A DNA stretch of 61,850 nt from JBFELU01 sp041572755 (GCA_041572755.1 JBFFRY010000014.1:1-61850); one strand, 5' to 3'. Positions 33,327 through 41,976 are shown, counted from the stretch's first letter. The notes: generated from the letters alone by a model not told the origin. Numbers and translations: made by a program.

Positions 33327-33805
33327 CCGGTCGACCGGCGAGCCTCGTAGGGAACGAACCCCGCCCACTGGTAGTCGAGAAGCCGGCGCGCATGCACCTC
33401 GCCGCCGGCGCGCACCCACAGCCGATCAGGCTCATGATCCCAGGCGGCCTCGACGGCGGCTGCCAACACGTATCGTTCCAGACCGCGGCCGGTGAACTCG
33501 GGGACGATGCCGAATCGTGAGAGCTCGATCTCACCGGGGATCCGGTGATCGAGTTCGAACCACCCGGCCGGGGTTCCCGCCATCGAGAGCACAAAGACCT
33601 CCGCCGAGCCGGCGAGCCGGTCGGCCACCGCGGCATCGGTTTCGTCGCTCGCCGGGCCGGTGGCGGAGCAAAGGTAGCGGTAGAACGACACGGTCGGCTC
33701 GGTGAGCCGCAGCAACATGCCTGATCGGTGGGGCGGCGTCACCTGGAGCGTGGGACGCTCTCGCATCTCCAGATACGTGGTGATGCCCTGGCCGGTCACA
33801 GCCAC
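33323..33805 (-). CDS. GNAT-family N-acetyltransferase
   Basis: 160 residues from GTG at 33805. The GNAT fold is visible from VFVLSMAGTPAGWFELDHR (beta4 region) into IELSRFGIVPEFTGRGLERY, whose FTGRGL is a Q/RxxGxG-type acetyl-CoA pyrophosphate loop, then LLDYQWAGFVPYEARR at the C-terminus. The acceptor substrate is unknown. It lies 33 bp downstream of the EEP hydrolase on the same strand. Its stop overlaps the small CxxC gene in CTAG at 33323-33326. Confidence 0.82.
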   Translation of the reverse strand: MAVTGQGITTYLEMRERPTLQVTPPHRSGMLLRLTEPTVSFYRYLCSATGPASDETDAAVADRLAGSAEVFVLSMAGTPAGWFELDHRIPGEIELSRFGIVPEFTGRGLERYVLAAAVEAAWDHEPDRLWVRAGGEVHARRLLDYQWAGFVPYEARRSTG

Positions 33806-33838
33806 CTTCCGGTCGAGACCATCATGACCCCCCGGCCG

Positions 33839-34786
33839 TCACTCCGCAACGGCCAGCGTGACGATCAGGGGGCGATGGTCCGAGCCCAGATTCGGGCCGG
33901 TGCGCCGGGCCACCGTGGCGAGCCCGCTCGTGTGCAGGGCGTGATCGATGGGGATTCCCAACGGTCCCCAACCTCTCGAGAACGTCGGCTGCAGCCCCGC
34001 CCCCACCATGGTGTCGTGAAGCCGGCCCCGCCATCGAAGCTCCCGAAAGGCCGCCGACCAAGGCGTGGCATTCAGATCGCCCACTACGAGCACCGGGGTC
34101 GGCCGCTCCGCCACCCAGTCCCCTGCATCGGCCAGAAGCCGATCCCGGACCCTGTGGCGGCTCGGACTGAGCGGCGAGGGAGGATGCAGAGCGAGAACCA
34201 GCGTCTCGGTGCCGCCGACCACGATCTGCACCGAGACGGCCTGATCGAGCGAACCGAATCCGGTGGGCTCCACTCCCGCTCGCAGTTGGGGGGCGGCGAG
34301 AACGGTGATGCCGGTCACCCGATCGGCGGGCACGACGGCCACGGTGGCCAGCGGAAGACCCGCCGAGGCGATGGCATCCTCCCACTCGAAGCTGCTCTCG
34401 AAGAGAAACACCAGATCGGGGCCTACTTCGGCGAGGTAGTCGGTCACGAGCGTTCGGTTGGGATTGCTCAGACCCACATTGAAGGAGATCACCGTGAGGC
34501 GGGCACCGGGAGCTTCGGCATCGGGGCCCTTCCCGATGAGATAGGGAGCCACCAACGCTGCATTCAGTGCCCCCACCGTCAGGAACAGGACCGCCGCCGC
34601 CGCCCGGCGACGCATCGCCGCCACGATCCCGAGGGGAAGGAGGACCATCGCGTATTGGGGTCGGAATGAGGTGGCGAGGTCGAACGGCCACCCGAGCGCT
34701 CCGAACAGCCCGATCAGGGAGGCTGTCGACACCAGCACGCCGAAAGCCCACCCGAGCCTCCCGAGCACCCCCAACCACCGCGCCAT
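33839..34786 (-). CDS. Membrane-anchored endonuclease/exonuclease/phosphatase family protein
   Basis: 315 residues from ATG at 34786, preceded by GGAGGAGGGC; the frame extends further without a better start. Three N-terminal TM helices (about 10-85) place the catalytic domain outside the membrane. The EEP core shows VISFNVGLSNPN, FLFESSFEWED, ALHPPSPLS, VVGDLNATPWSAAF, IPIDHALHTSG and GSDHRPLIVTL, giving the Asn/Glu/His/Asp metal and catalytic residues. Related bacterial proteins act on nucleic acids, sphingolipids or phosphoinositides. The substrate is not predictable. Confidence 0.88.
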   Translation of the reverse strand: MARWLGVLGRLGWAFGVLVSTASLIGLFGALGWPFDLATSFRPQYAMVLLPLGIVAAMRRRAAAAVLFLTVGALNAALVAPYLIGKGPDAEAPGARLTVISFNVGLSNPNRTLVTDYLAEVGPDLVFLFESSFEWEDAIASAGLPLATVAVVPADRVTGITVLAAPQLRAGVEPTGFGSLDQAVSVQIVVGGTETLVLALHPPSPLSPSRHRVRDRLLADAGDWVAERPTPVLVVGDLNATPWSAAFRELRWRGRLHDTMVGAGLQPTFSRGWGPLGIPIDHALHTSGLATVARRTGPNLGSDHRPLIVTLAVAE

Positions 34787-34867
34787 GCCCTCCTCCGACG
34801 ACGCCGGCCCACCGAAGCGGGCCCGCGTCAACCTAGTGCGGTGACCCGCGGTGCGGGAGTCGCCCGG

Positions 34868-36676
34868 CTAGAAGGCCTCGTCGGCCAGGTCCATCAACGC
34901 ACCCTGCTCGGCTTCGGCCATGGCCCGGCGCCGGGCCGCCTTGGGGAGGACGGTGGCCGCAAAGTAGCGGGCCGTGGCGACCTTGCCTTCATAGAACGAC
35001 CGATCCTCGCCGTCGGCGGCGTCGAGCGCAGCAATCGCCACCTCAGCATGACGGATGAGGAGCCAGCCCATGATCAGTTCGGCCAAGCCGTCCATCAGGC
35101 TGTTGGCATGGAGTGCCGGCTTGTAGATCGCAGGAGGATCCTGCTGCACCATCATCAGGTGACCCACCATGGCTCCTACTTGACCCTGAACGTCCTCTGC
35201 GGCCTTGCCCAGGAATTCGCGCTCGACCTCGAATGGGTCGTCGGCGCCGCCGCCCTTGACCGTCTCGGTGATCTGAGCTGCCAGCTTCATGAGCGTCTCA
35301 CCGCGATCCCTGGCGATCTTGCGGAAGAGGAGGTCCAGCGCCTGAATGGCGGTTGTGCCTTCATAGATCGTGTCGATCTTGGCGTCCCGAACGTATTGTT
35401 CGATCGGGTAGTCCTGCGTGTAGCCGGCGCCGCCGAACACCTGGACACACTGGCCCAGCAGGTCGTAGGCCTTCTCGGAGCAATACCCCTTGATGATCGG
35501 GAGGAGTAGGTCGTTGAGCTTCTCCCAATAGTCGTCCTCGGGGTGGAGCCGGATGTTGTCCTGCGCCTGCGCCGCCAGGAAGATGAGCGCCCTCATCCCT
35601 TCGGTGTGCACCTTCTGGTCCATGAGGAGCCGGCGTACGTCGGGATGCTTGATGATCGGAACCTTGGCGGCCTCGGGGTCGCGTACCTGGGTCAGGTCCG
35701 GACCCTGGATCCGCTCCTTGGCGAACGCGACGGCGTTGAGATAGCCGGTCGACAACGTCGCCGCCGCCTTCTGGCCGACCATCATCCTGGCCTCCTCGAT
35801 CACCATGAACATCTGGCGGATGCCTTGGTGAACACCGCCCACCAGGTAGCCGACACAGGGCTTGTCCAGGCCCAGGGTGAGCTCGGCGGTGGTCGAACCC
35901 CGGATGCCCATCTTGTGCTCGAGTGCTGTGGCGGTCACTCCGTTGCGCTCCCCCAGAGAACCGTCGTCGTTGAGGAGGAACTTCGGAACGATGAACATCG
36001 AGAGCCCCTTGGTCCCCGCCTGCGCTCCTTCGGGCCGGGCCAGGACGAGGTGGACGATGTTCTCGTAGTAATCCGATTCGCCGCTGGTGATGAAGCGCTT
36101 GACGCCCTCGAGGTGGTACACGTCACCCTCGACGTGGAACGCCTTGGTGGTGCCGGCACCGACGTCGGAGCCGGCGTCGGGCTCGGTGAGCACCATGGTG
36201 GCTCCCCAGCGGCGATCCAGCATGGCGTCGATCCAAGTCTCCTTCTGCTCTTCGGTGGCGGTGGCGTCGATGACCGACGCCATCAGCGGCGCCGAGAGGT
36301 AGAGGTACGCCGCCGGGTTGGCCCCCACCAGCAGCTCCTGAACGGCCCACCGTAGGCTCGGTGGAACCCCGATGCCGCCGAGGTGGGGAGCCAGCCCGAA
36401 CCGGTCCCAACCGCCCTCGTAGAAGGCGTCGAGGCTCTTCTTGAGCCCCTCGGGAAGCCGGACCGTGCCGTTCTCGAGCTTGAGTTCGGTCCGGTCGGCC
36501 TCCTCGAAACTGGCCGCGAACTCCTCGGTGGACAGCCGCTCGATCTCCCGCAGGATGTCCTTGGCGTTGTCGAGATCGATCTCCGAGAAGGGCCCGGTTC
36601 CCAGGTGATCTTGGAGCCGGGTCATCTCGAAGATGTTGAACTCGATGTCACGAAGATTGGTCTTGTAATGCGGCAT
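34868..36676 (-). CDS. Acyl-CoA dehydrogenase (long, FadE5-like type)
   Basis: 602 residues, the long class with an extra C-terminal helical domain. FAD-binding and substrate signatures: ATMVLTEPDAGSDVGAGTTK, HLEGVKRFITSG, HKMGIRGSTTAELTL, EARMMVGQKAAATLSTGYLN, QVFGGAGYTQDYPIEQYVRD, and the catalytic base in DTIYEGTTAIQALDLLFRKI (Glu about 438). It oxidises acyl-CoA to enoyl-CoA, passing electrons to ETF and then, here, probably to the EtfD-like protein at 24.7-26.8 kb. GGGAGG precedes the ATG. A divergent TetR gene with an operator-like repeat in the intergenic region is the likely repressor. Confidence 0.96.
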   Translation of the reverse strand: MPHYKTNLRDIEFNIFEMTRLQDHLGTGPFSEIDLDNAKDILREIERLSTEEFAASFEEADRTELKLENGTVRLPEGLKKSLDAFYEGGWDRFGLAPHLGGIGVPPSLRWAVQELLVGANPAAYLYLSAPLMASVIDATATEEQKETWIDAMLDRRWGATMVLTEPDAGSDVGAGTTKAFHVEGDVYHLEGVKRFITSGESDYYENIVHLVLARPEGAQAGTKGLSMFIVPKFLLNDDGSLGERNGVTATALEHKMGIRGSTTAELTLGLDKPCVGYLVGGVHQGIRQMFMVIEEARMMVGQKAAATLSTGYLNAVAFAKERIQGPDLTQVRDPEAAKVPIIKHPDVRRLLMDQKVHTEGMRALIFLAAQAQDNIRLHPEDDYWEKLNDLLLPIIKGYCSEKAYDLLGQCVQVFGGAGYTQDYPIEQYVRDAKIDTIYEGTTAIQALDLLFRKIARDRGETLMKLAAQITETVKGGGADDPFEVEREFLGKAAEDVQGQVGAMVGHLMMVQQDPPAIYKPALHANSLMDGLAELIMGWLLIRHAEVAIAALDAADGEDRSFYEGKVATARYFAATVLPKAARRRAMAEAEQGALMDLADEAF

Positions 36677-36715
36677 GGTGCCTCCCGGGCGAGTTCAGCT
36701 GCCCAGTGTACTCCA

Positions 36716-36748
36716 GAATTTGAGCGAAGACTCAAGAATTCATAGGCT
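36716..36748 (+). promoter_or_regulatory. TetR promoter with overlapping inverted repeat
   Basis: TTGAGC (36720-36725), a 17-bp spacer and TAGGCT (36743-36748) form a good promoter. The ATG at 36755 is six nt after the -10, so the transcript is leaderless. TTGAG (36720-36724) and CTCAA (36731-36735) form an inverted repeat over the -35, and GAATT is directly repeated at 36716 and 36736. A TetR operator controlling both divergent genes is the natural reading. Confidence 0.6.
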
Positions 36749-36754
36749 GGGCCC

Positions 36755-37327
36755 ATGGCTCGCTATCGCGCCGGCCTCGAGACTCGTGGCCGCATCATCA
36801 CCGCCACCCGCGATCTCCTCGCCGAGCACGGGTTGGAGGGCACCACGATCCAAGCGATCTGCCAGCGTTCCGCCATCCGACCGGGATCGTTCTACAACCT
36901 CTTCAAGTCGAAGGAAGAGGCGATCCTCACGGTGGTGCGCGAGGCGATCGAGGCCGTTGATCCCGACCCCGAGGGCGAGGGAACCGACACGATCACCGAG
37001 CTGGTCGAGGCCTACATCATCTTCGTGACCGAGCAGCCGACACTGGCCCGCATCTACCTGCAGATCGCCGTCACCGGAGGCGTCACCGATCCCCATCTCC
37101 ACGGGCGCATCGTGCGCCACGGCGACTGGAGGCGGAAACGCTTCGCCGATGCCCTGCTTCGCTCTCGCGCCGATCTGAGCCCGGCCGGTGCGATTCGAGA
37201 GGCCGAACGGATCCTGGCGACCCTCAACGGCCTGGCACTGTTCCGAGCCCTCGACGCCGGCTTCGACTTCACCGGGCACGCCCGGGAGCTCGTCAAGCCG
37301 GCCGGTGGTTCCCCACCGCCGCCGTGA
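36755..37327 (+). CDS. TetR-family regulator, probable acyl-CoA dehydrogenase repressor
   Basis: 190 residues. The N-terminal helix-turn-helix reads ATRDLLAEHGLEGTTIQAIC followed by RSAIRPGSFYNLFKSKEEAI, typical TetR. The C-terminal effector domain is helical with a FVTEQPTLARIYLQI segment. It is divergent from the acyl-CoA dehydrogenase gene (78 bp) with an inverted repeat overlapping its promoter, so it probably represses both and responds to an acyl-CoA or fatty acid; that ligand is inference. The last 35 bp overlap the convergent M20 peptidase. Confidence 0.92.
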   Translation: MARYRAGLETRGRIITATRDLLAEHGLEGTTIQAICQRSAIRPGSFYNLFKSKEEAILTVVREAIEAVDPDPEGEGTDTITELVEAYIIFVTEQPTLARIYLQIAVTGGVTDPHLHGRIVRHGDWRRKRFADALLRSRADLSPAGAIREAERILATLNGLALFRALDAGFDFTGHARELVKPAGGSPPPP

Positions 37328-38768
37328 TCAGGAGCCGGTAGAACTCGACGACCTGTTCGGCGTCTGTGGTGCGAAAGCGCTCGCCCGTGCCGTGGATTCG
37401 GGTCCTGTCGTCAGGGCTCGCCCGAAACGGCACAAACCGGTACACGGCACCGGCGATGCTCGCAAAGTGGCGGGAGTCGGTGGCTCCCATCAGGATCCAC
37501 GGCACCACCGGTATGTCTCCGAAGGTCTCCCGAACCGCCTCCGTCACCAGAGTGAAGACGTCCGAGTCGATGCTCGACAGTTCGCTGGGCTCGGAGGTGA
37601 AGGCGTCCTCCAGGGGACGCACGGTGATCTCGGGACCCACCACCCGGCGGACGTAGTCGGTCACGCTGGCTGCGTCGTCCCCCGGCATGATGCGAACGTT
37701 GACGATCGCGGTCGCTTGCTGCGGGATCACGTTGGGCTTCACACCTCCGGTCACCATCGTGACGGCCGTCGTGGTCCGGATGAGGGCATTGGTCAGCGGC
37801 TCGGATTTCAACCGCCGCTCGACGAGCGGCTTGGTGATGTCGAGGTTCCGAGCCGCCAAGCGCAGCGGTCTCGGCAACACCGGCGCCAGGGCATCGAAGA
37901 AGGGGCGCTGGGTCTCGAGGCGAGTCGGCATCGGTCGGCGTTCGAGACGTCCGATAGCTTCCGCCAGCCGGTCGACTGCACCGCGGGCCGGCGGAGTCGA
38001 CGAGTGCCCGCCCTCGGCGGTCGCCACCAACTCGAGATTGAGGTACCCCTTCTCCCCGATACCGACCAGGGCCACCGGGGAGGCGATTCCCTTCAGGAGC
38101 TGCTCGGCGACGCCACCGCCTTCGTCGATCACGAAGCGAGGACGAACGCCGCGCTCCTCGAGCAGAGCGGCGATCGCCGCCGCCCCTTTCAGCCCCCCGA
38201 TCTCCTCGTCGTGCCCGAACACCAAGTACACGGTGGCCGCCGGGGTGAAGCCCTCAGAGATCAGGGCCTCGACGGCCTCACAGATGCCGATGAGCGCCGC
38301 CTTGTCGTCGATGGCGCCCCGTCCCCACAGGTAGCCTTCGGCCGTCTCGCCGCCGAACGGCGGGTACGGCCACCCCGCTTCGGTCCCCGGCTCGACGGGT
38401 ACCACGTCGAGGTGCGCCATCAGCAGGATCGGCGCGGCTGCAGGATCCCTTCCGTCCCAGGTGAAGAGAAGGGAATGACCGGCCACCACCTCCCGCGTGA
38501 GATCCCGATGGAGAAGCGGGTAGGAGTCCTCGAGAAGACGATGCATCCGCTCGAGGGCGGCGGTGTCGATCTTCTCCCGCTCCTCATAGGAGACGGTGGG
38601 AATCCGCACTGCGGCGGCGAGGTGCTCCAGGAACCGTTGCCCGATGGGACCGATCCGCCCCGCCTCTTCATGGTCGGATCCTCTACCCGACCACCGCCTG
38701 CGCAAGGCAGCGGCTGCAGCGGCACCAACGCCGGCACCAGCAATGAGACCGATCTTCTTCGATGCCAT
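37293..38768 (-). CDS. M20 family carboxypeptidase (PM20D1/CPS1-like)
   Basis: 491 residues. A short hydrophobic N-terminus (residues 6-22, Gly/Ala-rich) may anchor it to the membrane. The di-zinc M20 site is complete: LLMAHLDVVPVEP, LWGRGAIDDKAALIG, YLVFGHDEEIGGLKG (base Glu-Glu), RFVIDEGGG, and TDSRHFASIAGAVYRFVPF near the end. The dimerisation lid lies between (GEKGYLNLELVATAEGGHSS). Homologues hydrolyse or synthesise N-acyl amino acids or cleave peptides. Convergent 35-bp overlap with the TetR gene; divergent from the alpha/beta hydrolase. Confidence 0.92.
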   Translation of the reverse strand: MASKKIGLIAGAGVGAAAAAALRRRWSGRGSDHEEAGRIGPIGQRFLEHLAAAVRIPTVSYEEREKIDTAALERMHRLLEDSYPLLHRDLTREVVAGHSLLFTWDGRDPAAAPILLMAHLDVVPVEPGTEAGWPYPPFGGETAEGYLWGRGAIDDKAALIGICEAVEALISEGFTPAATVYLVFGHDEEIGGLKGAAAIAALLEERGVRPRFVIDEGGGVAEQLLKGIASPVALVGIGEKGYLNLELVATAEGGHSSTPPARGAVDRLAEAIGRLERRPMPTRLETQRPFFDALAPVLPRPLRLAARNLDITKPLVERRLKSEPLTNALIRTTTAVTMVTGGVKPNVIPQQATAIVNVRIMPGDDAASVTDYVRRVVGPEITVRPLEDAFTSEPSELSSIDSDVFTLVTEAVRETFGDIPVVPWILMGATDSRHFASIAGAVYRFVPFRASPDDRTRIHGTGERFRTTDAEQVVEFYRLLITAAVGNHRPA

Positions 38769-38815
38769 GCCACGATGCTACGAGGCCGCCGGCTTCCGGG
38801 GGTGTGGGTGCGGTC

Positions 38816-38821
38816 TATTGT
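38816..38821 (+). promoter_or_regulatory. TATTGT -10-like element supporting a GTG start at 38830
   Basis: TATTGT ends 9 nt before GTG at 38830, leaderless spacing; no Shine-Dalgarno is present. It lies between the divergent M20 and hydrolase genes. Confidence 0.4.
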
Positions 38822-38829
38822 CTTGCTCC

Positions 38830-39804
38830 GTGCACTGGCTGGATCGAGCGGCGGCGGCGGCCTTGGCCCGCACCCCACCCCAGCGCCGGGTGTTCCGCGA
38901 TGGGTGGGGCGATCGCGACGTGATCGATTGGTACCGCTCCATCGTCCGCACCCCACCATCTCCCTCTCCGATCGATGTGCGGCCGCGCCCCGCCCGCCGA
39001 GCCGGGGGACTGACGGTGCGAGACCTCGTCTTCGAGAGCCCGGCCGAGCGACTTCCCGCCGCCTCCCGGATCGCCCGAGCCCGCATGGTCACTCCCGAGG
39101 GGGATCCCGATCGGATCTGCGTCCTCATGGCCGCCTGGAACGACCATGGATACCGCACGCGACGCCAGCTCGCCCGGATCCTCGCCGACCGGGGGATCGC
39201 CTCGGTGATGCTCGAGAACCCGCTCTACGGGGATCGGCGCACCGACCCCAACGACGACCGCCCCCTCGCCACCGCCGCCGAATTCGCCGTCATGGGCCGA
39301 GCGGCCGTGGTCGAGGGACGGGCCCTGGTCGCCCACCTGCGCGGCCAGGGCTACCGGGTCGGGGTCGCCGGCTATTCGATGGGCGGCAATCTCGCCGCCT
39401 TCGTGGGGACGACCGTATCGTTCCCCGTGGCCGTCGCTCCCACGGCGTCGCCTCACGCCGCCGGGCCTGCCTTCATGCACGGCATCCTGCGCCTCGGGGT
39501 GGCCTGGGATGCCCTCGACGACGACCCCGATCGAGCCCGGAAGGGCCTCAGCGAGTTCCTGCACTCGGCATCGGTCCTCGACTGGGAGCCTCCCCCCCAT
39601 CTGGCTGCGGCGGTCCTCGTGGCGGGGACGGTCGATGGGTTCGTTCCCACCGCATCGGTGCAAGCCATCCACCGCCACTGGCCCGGCTCGGCGATGGAAT
39701 GGGTCAGCGCCGGCCATGCCAGCCTGCTGTGGCGCAACAAGGACCGCCTCGCCGATGCCGTCGAGGCATCGTTCGACCGTCTGGCCGTCCTGGAGGGCGG
39801 GTGA
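38830..39804 (+). CDS. Alpha/beta hydrolase (ABHD18-like)
   Basis: 324 residues from GTG at 38830 (leaderless spacing to TATTGT). Upstream in-frame ATGs would overlap the M20 start. Alpha/beta hydrolase features: VLMAAWNDHGYRTRR, the nucleophile elbow VAGYSMGGNLAAF (Ser about 184), PVAVAPTASPHAAGP, VLVAGTVDGFVP (acid) and SAGHASLLW (His). The DVIDWYRSIV N-terminal segment and overall pattern resemble the ABHD18 group; substrate unknown. Its TGA overlaps the ATG of the LigD-type polymerase (TGATG), so the two are translationally coupled. Confidence 0.8.
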   Translation: MHWLDRAAAAALARTPPQRRVFRDGWGDRDVIDWYRSIVRTPPSPSPIDVRPRPARRAGGLTVRDLVFESPAERLPAASRIARARMVTPEGDPDRICVLMAAWNDHGYRTRRQLARILADRGIASVMLENPLYGDRRTDPNDDRPLATAAEFAVMGRAAVVEGRALVAHLRGQGYRVGVAGYSMGGNLAAFVGTTVSFPVAVAPTASPHAAGPAFMHGILRLGVAWDALDDDPDRARKGLSEFLHSASVLDWEPPPHLAAAVLVAGTVDGFVPTASVQAIHRHWPGSAMEWVSAGHASLLWRNKDRLADAVEASFDRLAVLEGG

Positions 39805-40787
39805 TGGCCGAGATCACCGTGTCCGCCGCCGGCCGCGACGTACGGGTCACCAACCCCGAAAAGGTCCTGTTCCCCGGTCCCGGCTGGACCAAGTTGGACG
39901 TCATCGAGCACTACCTGCGGTGCGAAGAGGGAGCCGTGCGCGGGGCCCGGCGTCGCCCATGTTCTCTCAAGCGGTGGCCCAACGGGGTCACCGAGGCGTT
40001 CTTCTTCACCAAGCGAGCCCCATCGACGATTCGGGAGGCCGTGGCGGTCCGGTTTCCTTCGGCCCGTCCCGGCCGTATGGCGGTCGTCGACGATGTCTCG
40101 GACATCGTCGATCAGGTGCAGCTGGGGTGCCTCGACCTCAACCCCTGGACGAGCAGAGCCGAGGATCTGGACCACCCAGACGAGATGCGGCTCGACCTCG
40201 ATCCCACCGAGGGGTTCACCTTCGAGGACTGCCGCGAGGTGGCCGAGGCATCAAGGATCCTGCTCGACGAGCTCGGTCTCGTGGGTTGGCCGAAGACCTC
40301 GGGATCGCGGGGTATCCACATCTACGTGAGGCTGCTGCCCCGGTGGACCTTCCATCAGGTCCGCCGGGCCGGCCTCGCCTTCGCCCGGGAGCTCGAGCGG
40401 CGAATCCCCGACCTGGCCACGACGGCGTGGTGGAAGGAGGAGCGCCGCGGGGTCTTCATCGACTACAACCAGAACGCCAGGGACAAGACGATCGCCAGCG
40501 CCTACAGCGTGCGCCATACCGGGCTGGTGTCGACACCCTTCACGTGGCAGGAGCTGGCGACCGTCGATCCGACCGCCATGACGCTCGACGGCTTCCGCGA
40601 ACGGTGGGAGCGGGTCGGCGACCTCACCGCCGGCATCGACGACACCCCCGGGGATCTCGAGCCGTTGCTCGCCATGGTGCGCGCCGACGAGGAGCGGGGT
40701 CTGGGCGATGCACCGTGGCCGCCCCACTACCCGAAGCAACCCGGGGAGCCGCCCCGCGTGCAGCCCTCCAAACGAAGGATCGATTGA
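39804..40787 (+). CDS. LigD-type DNA polymerase/primase domain protein
   Basis: 327 residues, a stand-alone polymerase domain (PolDom, archaeo-eukaryotic primase fold) as found in LigD or its split versions. Motifs: VTNPEKVLFP, SLKRWPNGV, LDLNPWTSRAEDLDHPDEM, RLDLDPTEGFTF (metal Asp pair near 130), KTSGSRGIHIYVRL and DYNQNARDKTIASAYSVR. It fills gaps and adds ribonucleotides during non-homologous end joining or base-excision repair. Ku is not seen in the window. A LigC-type ligase ends 6 bp away on the opposite strand, so the two repair genes are neighbours but not one operon. Confidence 0.93.
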   Translation: MAEITVSAAGRDVRVTNPEKVLFPGPGWTKLDVIEHYLRCEEGAVRGARRRPCSLKRWPNGVTEAFFFTKRAPSTIREAVAVRFPSARPGRMAVVDDVSDIVDQVQLGCLDLNPWTSRAEDLDHPDEMRLDLDPTEGFTFEDCREVAEASRILLDELGLVGWPKTSGSRGIHIYVRLLPRWTFHQVRRAGLAFARELERRIPDLATTAWWKEERRGVFIDYNQNARDKTIASAYSVRHTGLVSTPFTWQELATVDPTAMTLDGFRERWERVGDLTAGIDDTPGDLEPLLAMVRADEERGLGDAPWPPHYPKQPGEPPRVQPSKRRID

Positions 40788-40793
40788 CGCCGC

Positions 40794-41810
40794 TCAGTCT
40801 GCGGCGACCACCGCCTCGAAGCCGGGACCGGACGGTCGCGTCAACTGCTGGAACGTGCAGTCCTCAGCGTCCTTGTCGGGGCGCCACCGCTCGAAGCGGG
40901 TGGCGTGCCGGAAGCGGCCGCCGGTGAGCTGGTCGTAGGAGACCTGGACGACGACGCCCGGCTCCACCGGAACCCACGACAGGTCCTTGCCGCCCGACCA
41001 TCGGCTCTCGGCCCCGGGCCGCCGGACCTCCTCACCGAACGAGTCTTCGGCGCGGAGCTCTTCGAAGCGCTGCAGCATCTCGACCCGGTCGTGCTCGGAG
41101 AACCCCGAGCAGTGGCCGACGAAGGACAGGCTCCCCTCGTGGTAGAGACCGAGCAGCAGGGATCCGATCTTGTCGCCATCCTTGTGGATCCGAAAACCGC
41201 CGACCACGCAATCGACGCTGCGCCGGTGCTTCACCTTGATCATCTCCCGTTTGCCCTCCGCGTAGGGGGCGGCCCGCCTCTTGGCAACGATCCCGTCGCA
41301 CCCGGCCGCCTCGAAGTCTCGGAACCACCGCTCCGCCGTTGGACGGTCGCCGGTCGAGGGAGTGAGGCGCCACGGCTCGGGGAGGTCGAGGCGCTCGAGA
41401 CGGCTGCGACGCTCCTCGAATGGTCGGCGGCGCAGATCGTCGCCTCGGTCGGCGAGGACATCGAAGGCCACCAGCCGGGCCGGGGATGTCTCGGCGAGCA
41501 TCTCGACCCGGGAAGCGGCCGGATGGAGCCGGCTCTGGAGAGCATCGAAGTCGAGACGATCCTCGGTGATCACCACCACCTCGCCGTCGAGGACCGTGCC
41601 GGCGGGGAGCCCGGTCAGCGCCTCGGTGAGCTCCGGGAAGTAGCGCTGCAGCGGCTTGTGATTGCGGCTGTCGAGGCGGGGCTCGTCGCTCCATGCCACG
41701 ACTCGGAACCCGTCCCACTTGGGCTCATAGGCCCACTCGTCGCCCTCAGGGATGGCCTCGCGAACCCGGGCCTCCATGGGCGTGATCGGAGGGGGGAAGG
41801 GCCAGGTCAC
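40794..41810 (-). CDS. ATP-dependent DNA ligase, LigC-type
   Basis: 338 residues from GTG at 41810, which aligns the start with mycobacterial LigC (WPFPPPITPMEARV). An upstream GTG at 41873 with AAGGAG 11 nt away is open but adds non-homologous sequence. Nucleotidyltransferase motifs: EPKWDGFR with adenylated K31, SRNHKPLQRYFPE, VLDGEVVV, FDVLADRG, GIVAKRR and EMIKVKHR, then an OB-fold with VGHCSGFSE. It seals nicks with ATP and is associated with repair by LigD-like polymerase. Convergent with the polymerase gene. Confidence 0.93.
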   Translation of the reverse strand: MTWPFPPPITPMEARVREAIPEGDEWAYEPKWDGFRVVAWSDEPRLDSRNHKPLQRYFPELTEALTGLPAGTVLDGEVVVITEDRLDFDALQSRLHPAASRVEMLAETSPARLVAFDVLADRGDDLRRRPFEERRSRLERLDLPEPWRLTPSTGDRPTAERWFRDFEAAGCDGIVAKRRAAPYAEGKREMIKVKHRRSVDCVVGGFRIHKDGDKIGSLLLGLYHEGSLSFVGHCSGFSEHDRVEMLQRFEELRAEDSFGEEVRRPGAESRWSGGKDLSWVPVEPGVVVQVSYDQLTGGRFRHATRFERWRPDKDAEDCTFQQLTRPSGPGFEAVVAAD

Positions 41811-41963
41811 GTCGCGAGGGTAGACGCCACGGCGGGCCCCGAGAGGCCCACCATTCGGAGGGAGGAGACGCACTCAGGCCCCGTTCTCCTTGCCGTATTC
41901 CCCAACGCCGTCCCCGCCGGGAATCCACACAGTCGCACGACCGAGTCTCACCGGCCGCCGTCC

Positions 41964-41969
41964 TAGGCT
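41964..41969 (+). promoter_or_regulatory. TAGGCT -10 element, probable leaderless murI promoter
   Basis: TAGGCT ends seven nt before the murI ATG at 41977; no Shine-Dalgarno is present. It is the same hexamer and nearly the same spacing as the TetR promoter at 36743. The rest of the 166-bp gap shows nothing further that I recognise. Confidence 0.5.
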
Positions 41970-41976
41970 CGCAGCG

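Noticed and set aside
36719..36736. A third HAIR site upstream of the TetR gene (half-site ACTCAAG)
   Set aside because: The half-site matches the HAIR consensus, but the spacing to the opposite half is 4 nt rather than 7 and the repeat overlaps a TetR promoter, so a TetR operator is more likely.
37188..40787. A 1,199-codon open frame on the plus strand
   Set aside because: Its first part is antisense to the M20 peptidase and its middle is an out-of-frame reading of the alpha/beta hydrolase. Only the last 327 residues, from ATG 39804, are recognisable (LigD-type polymerase).
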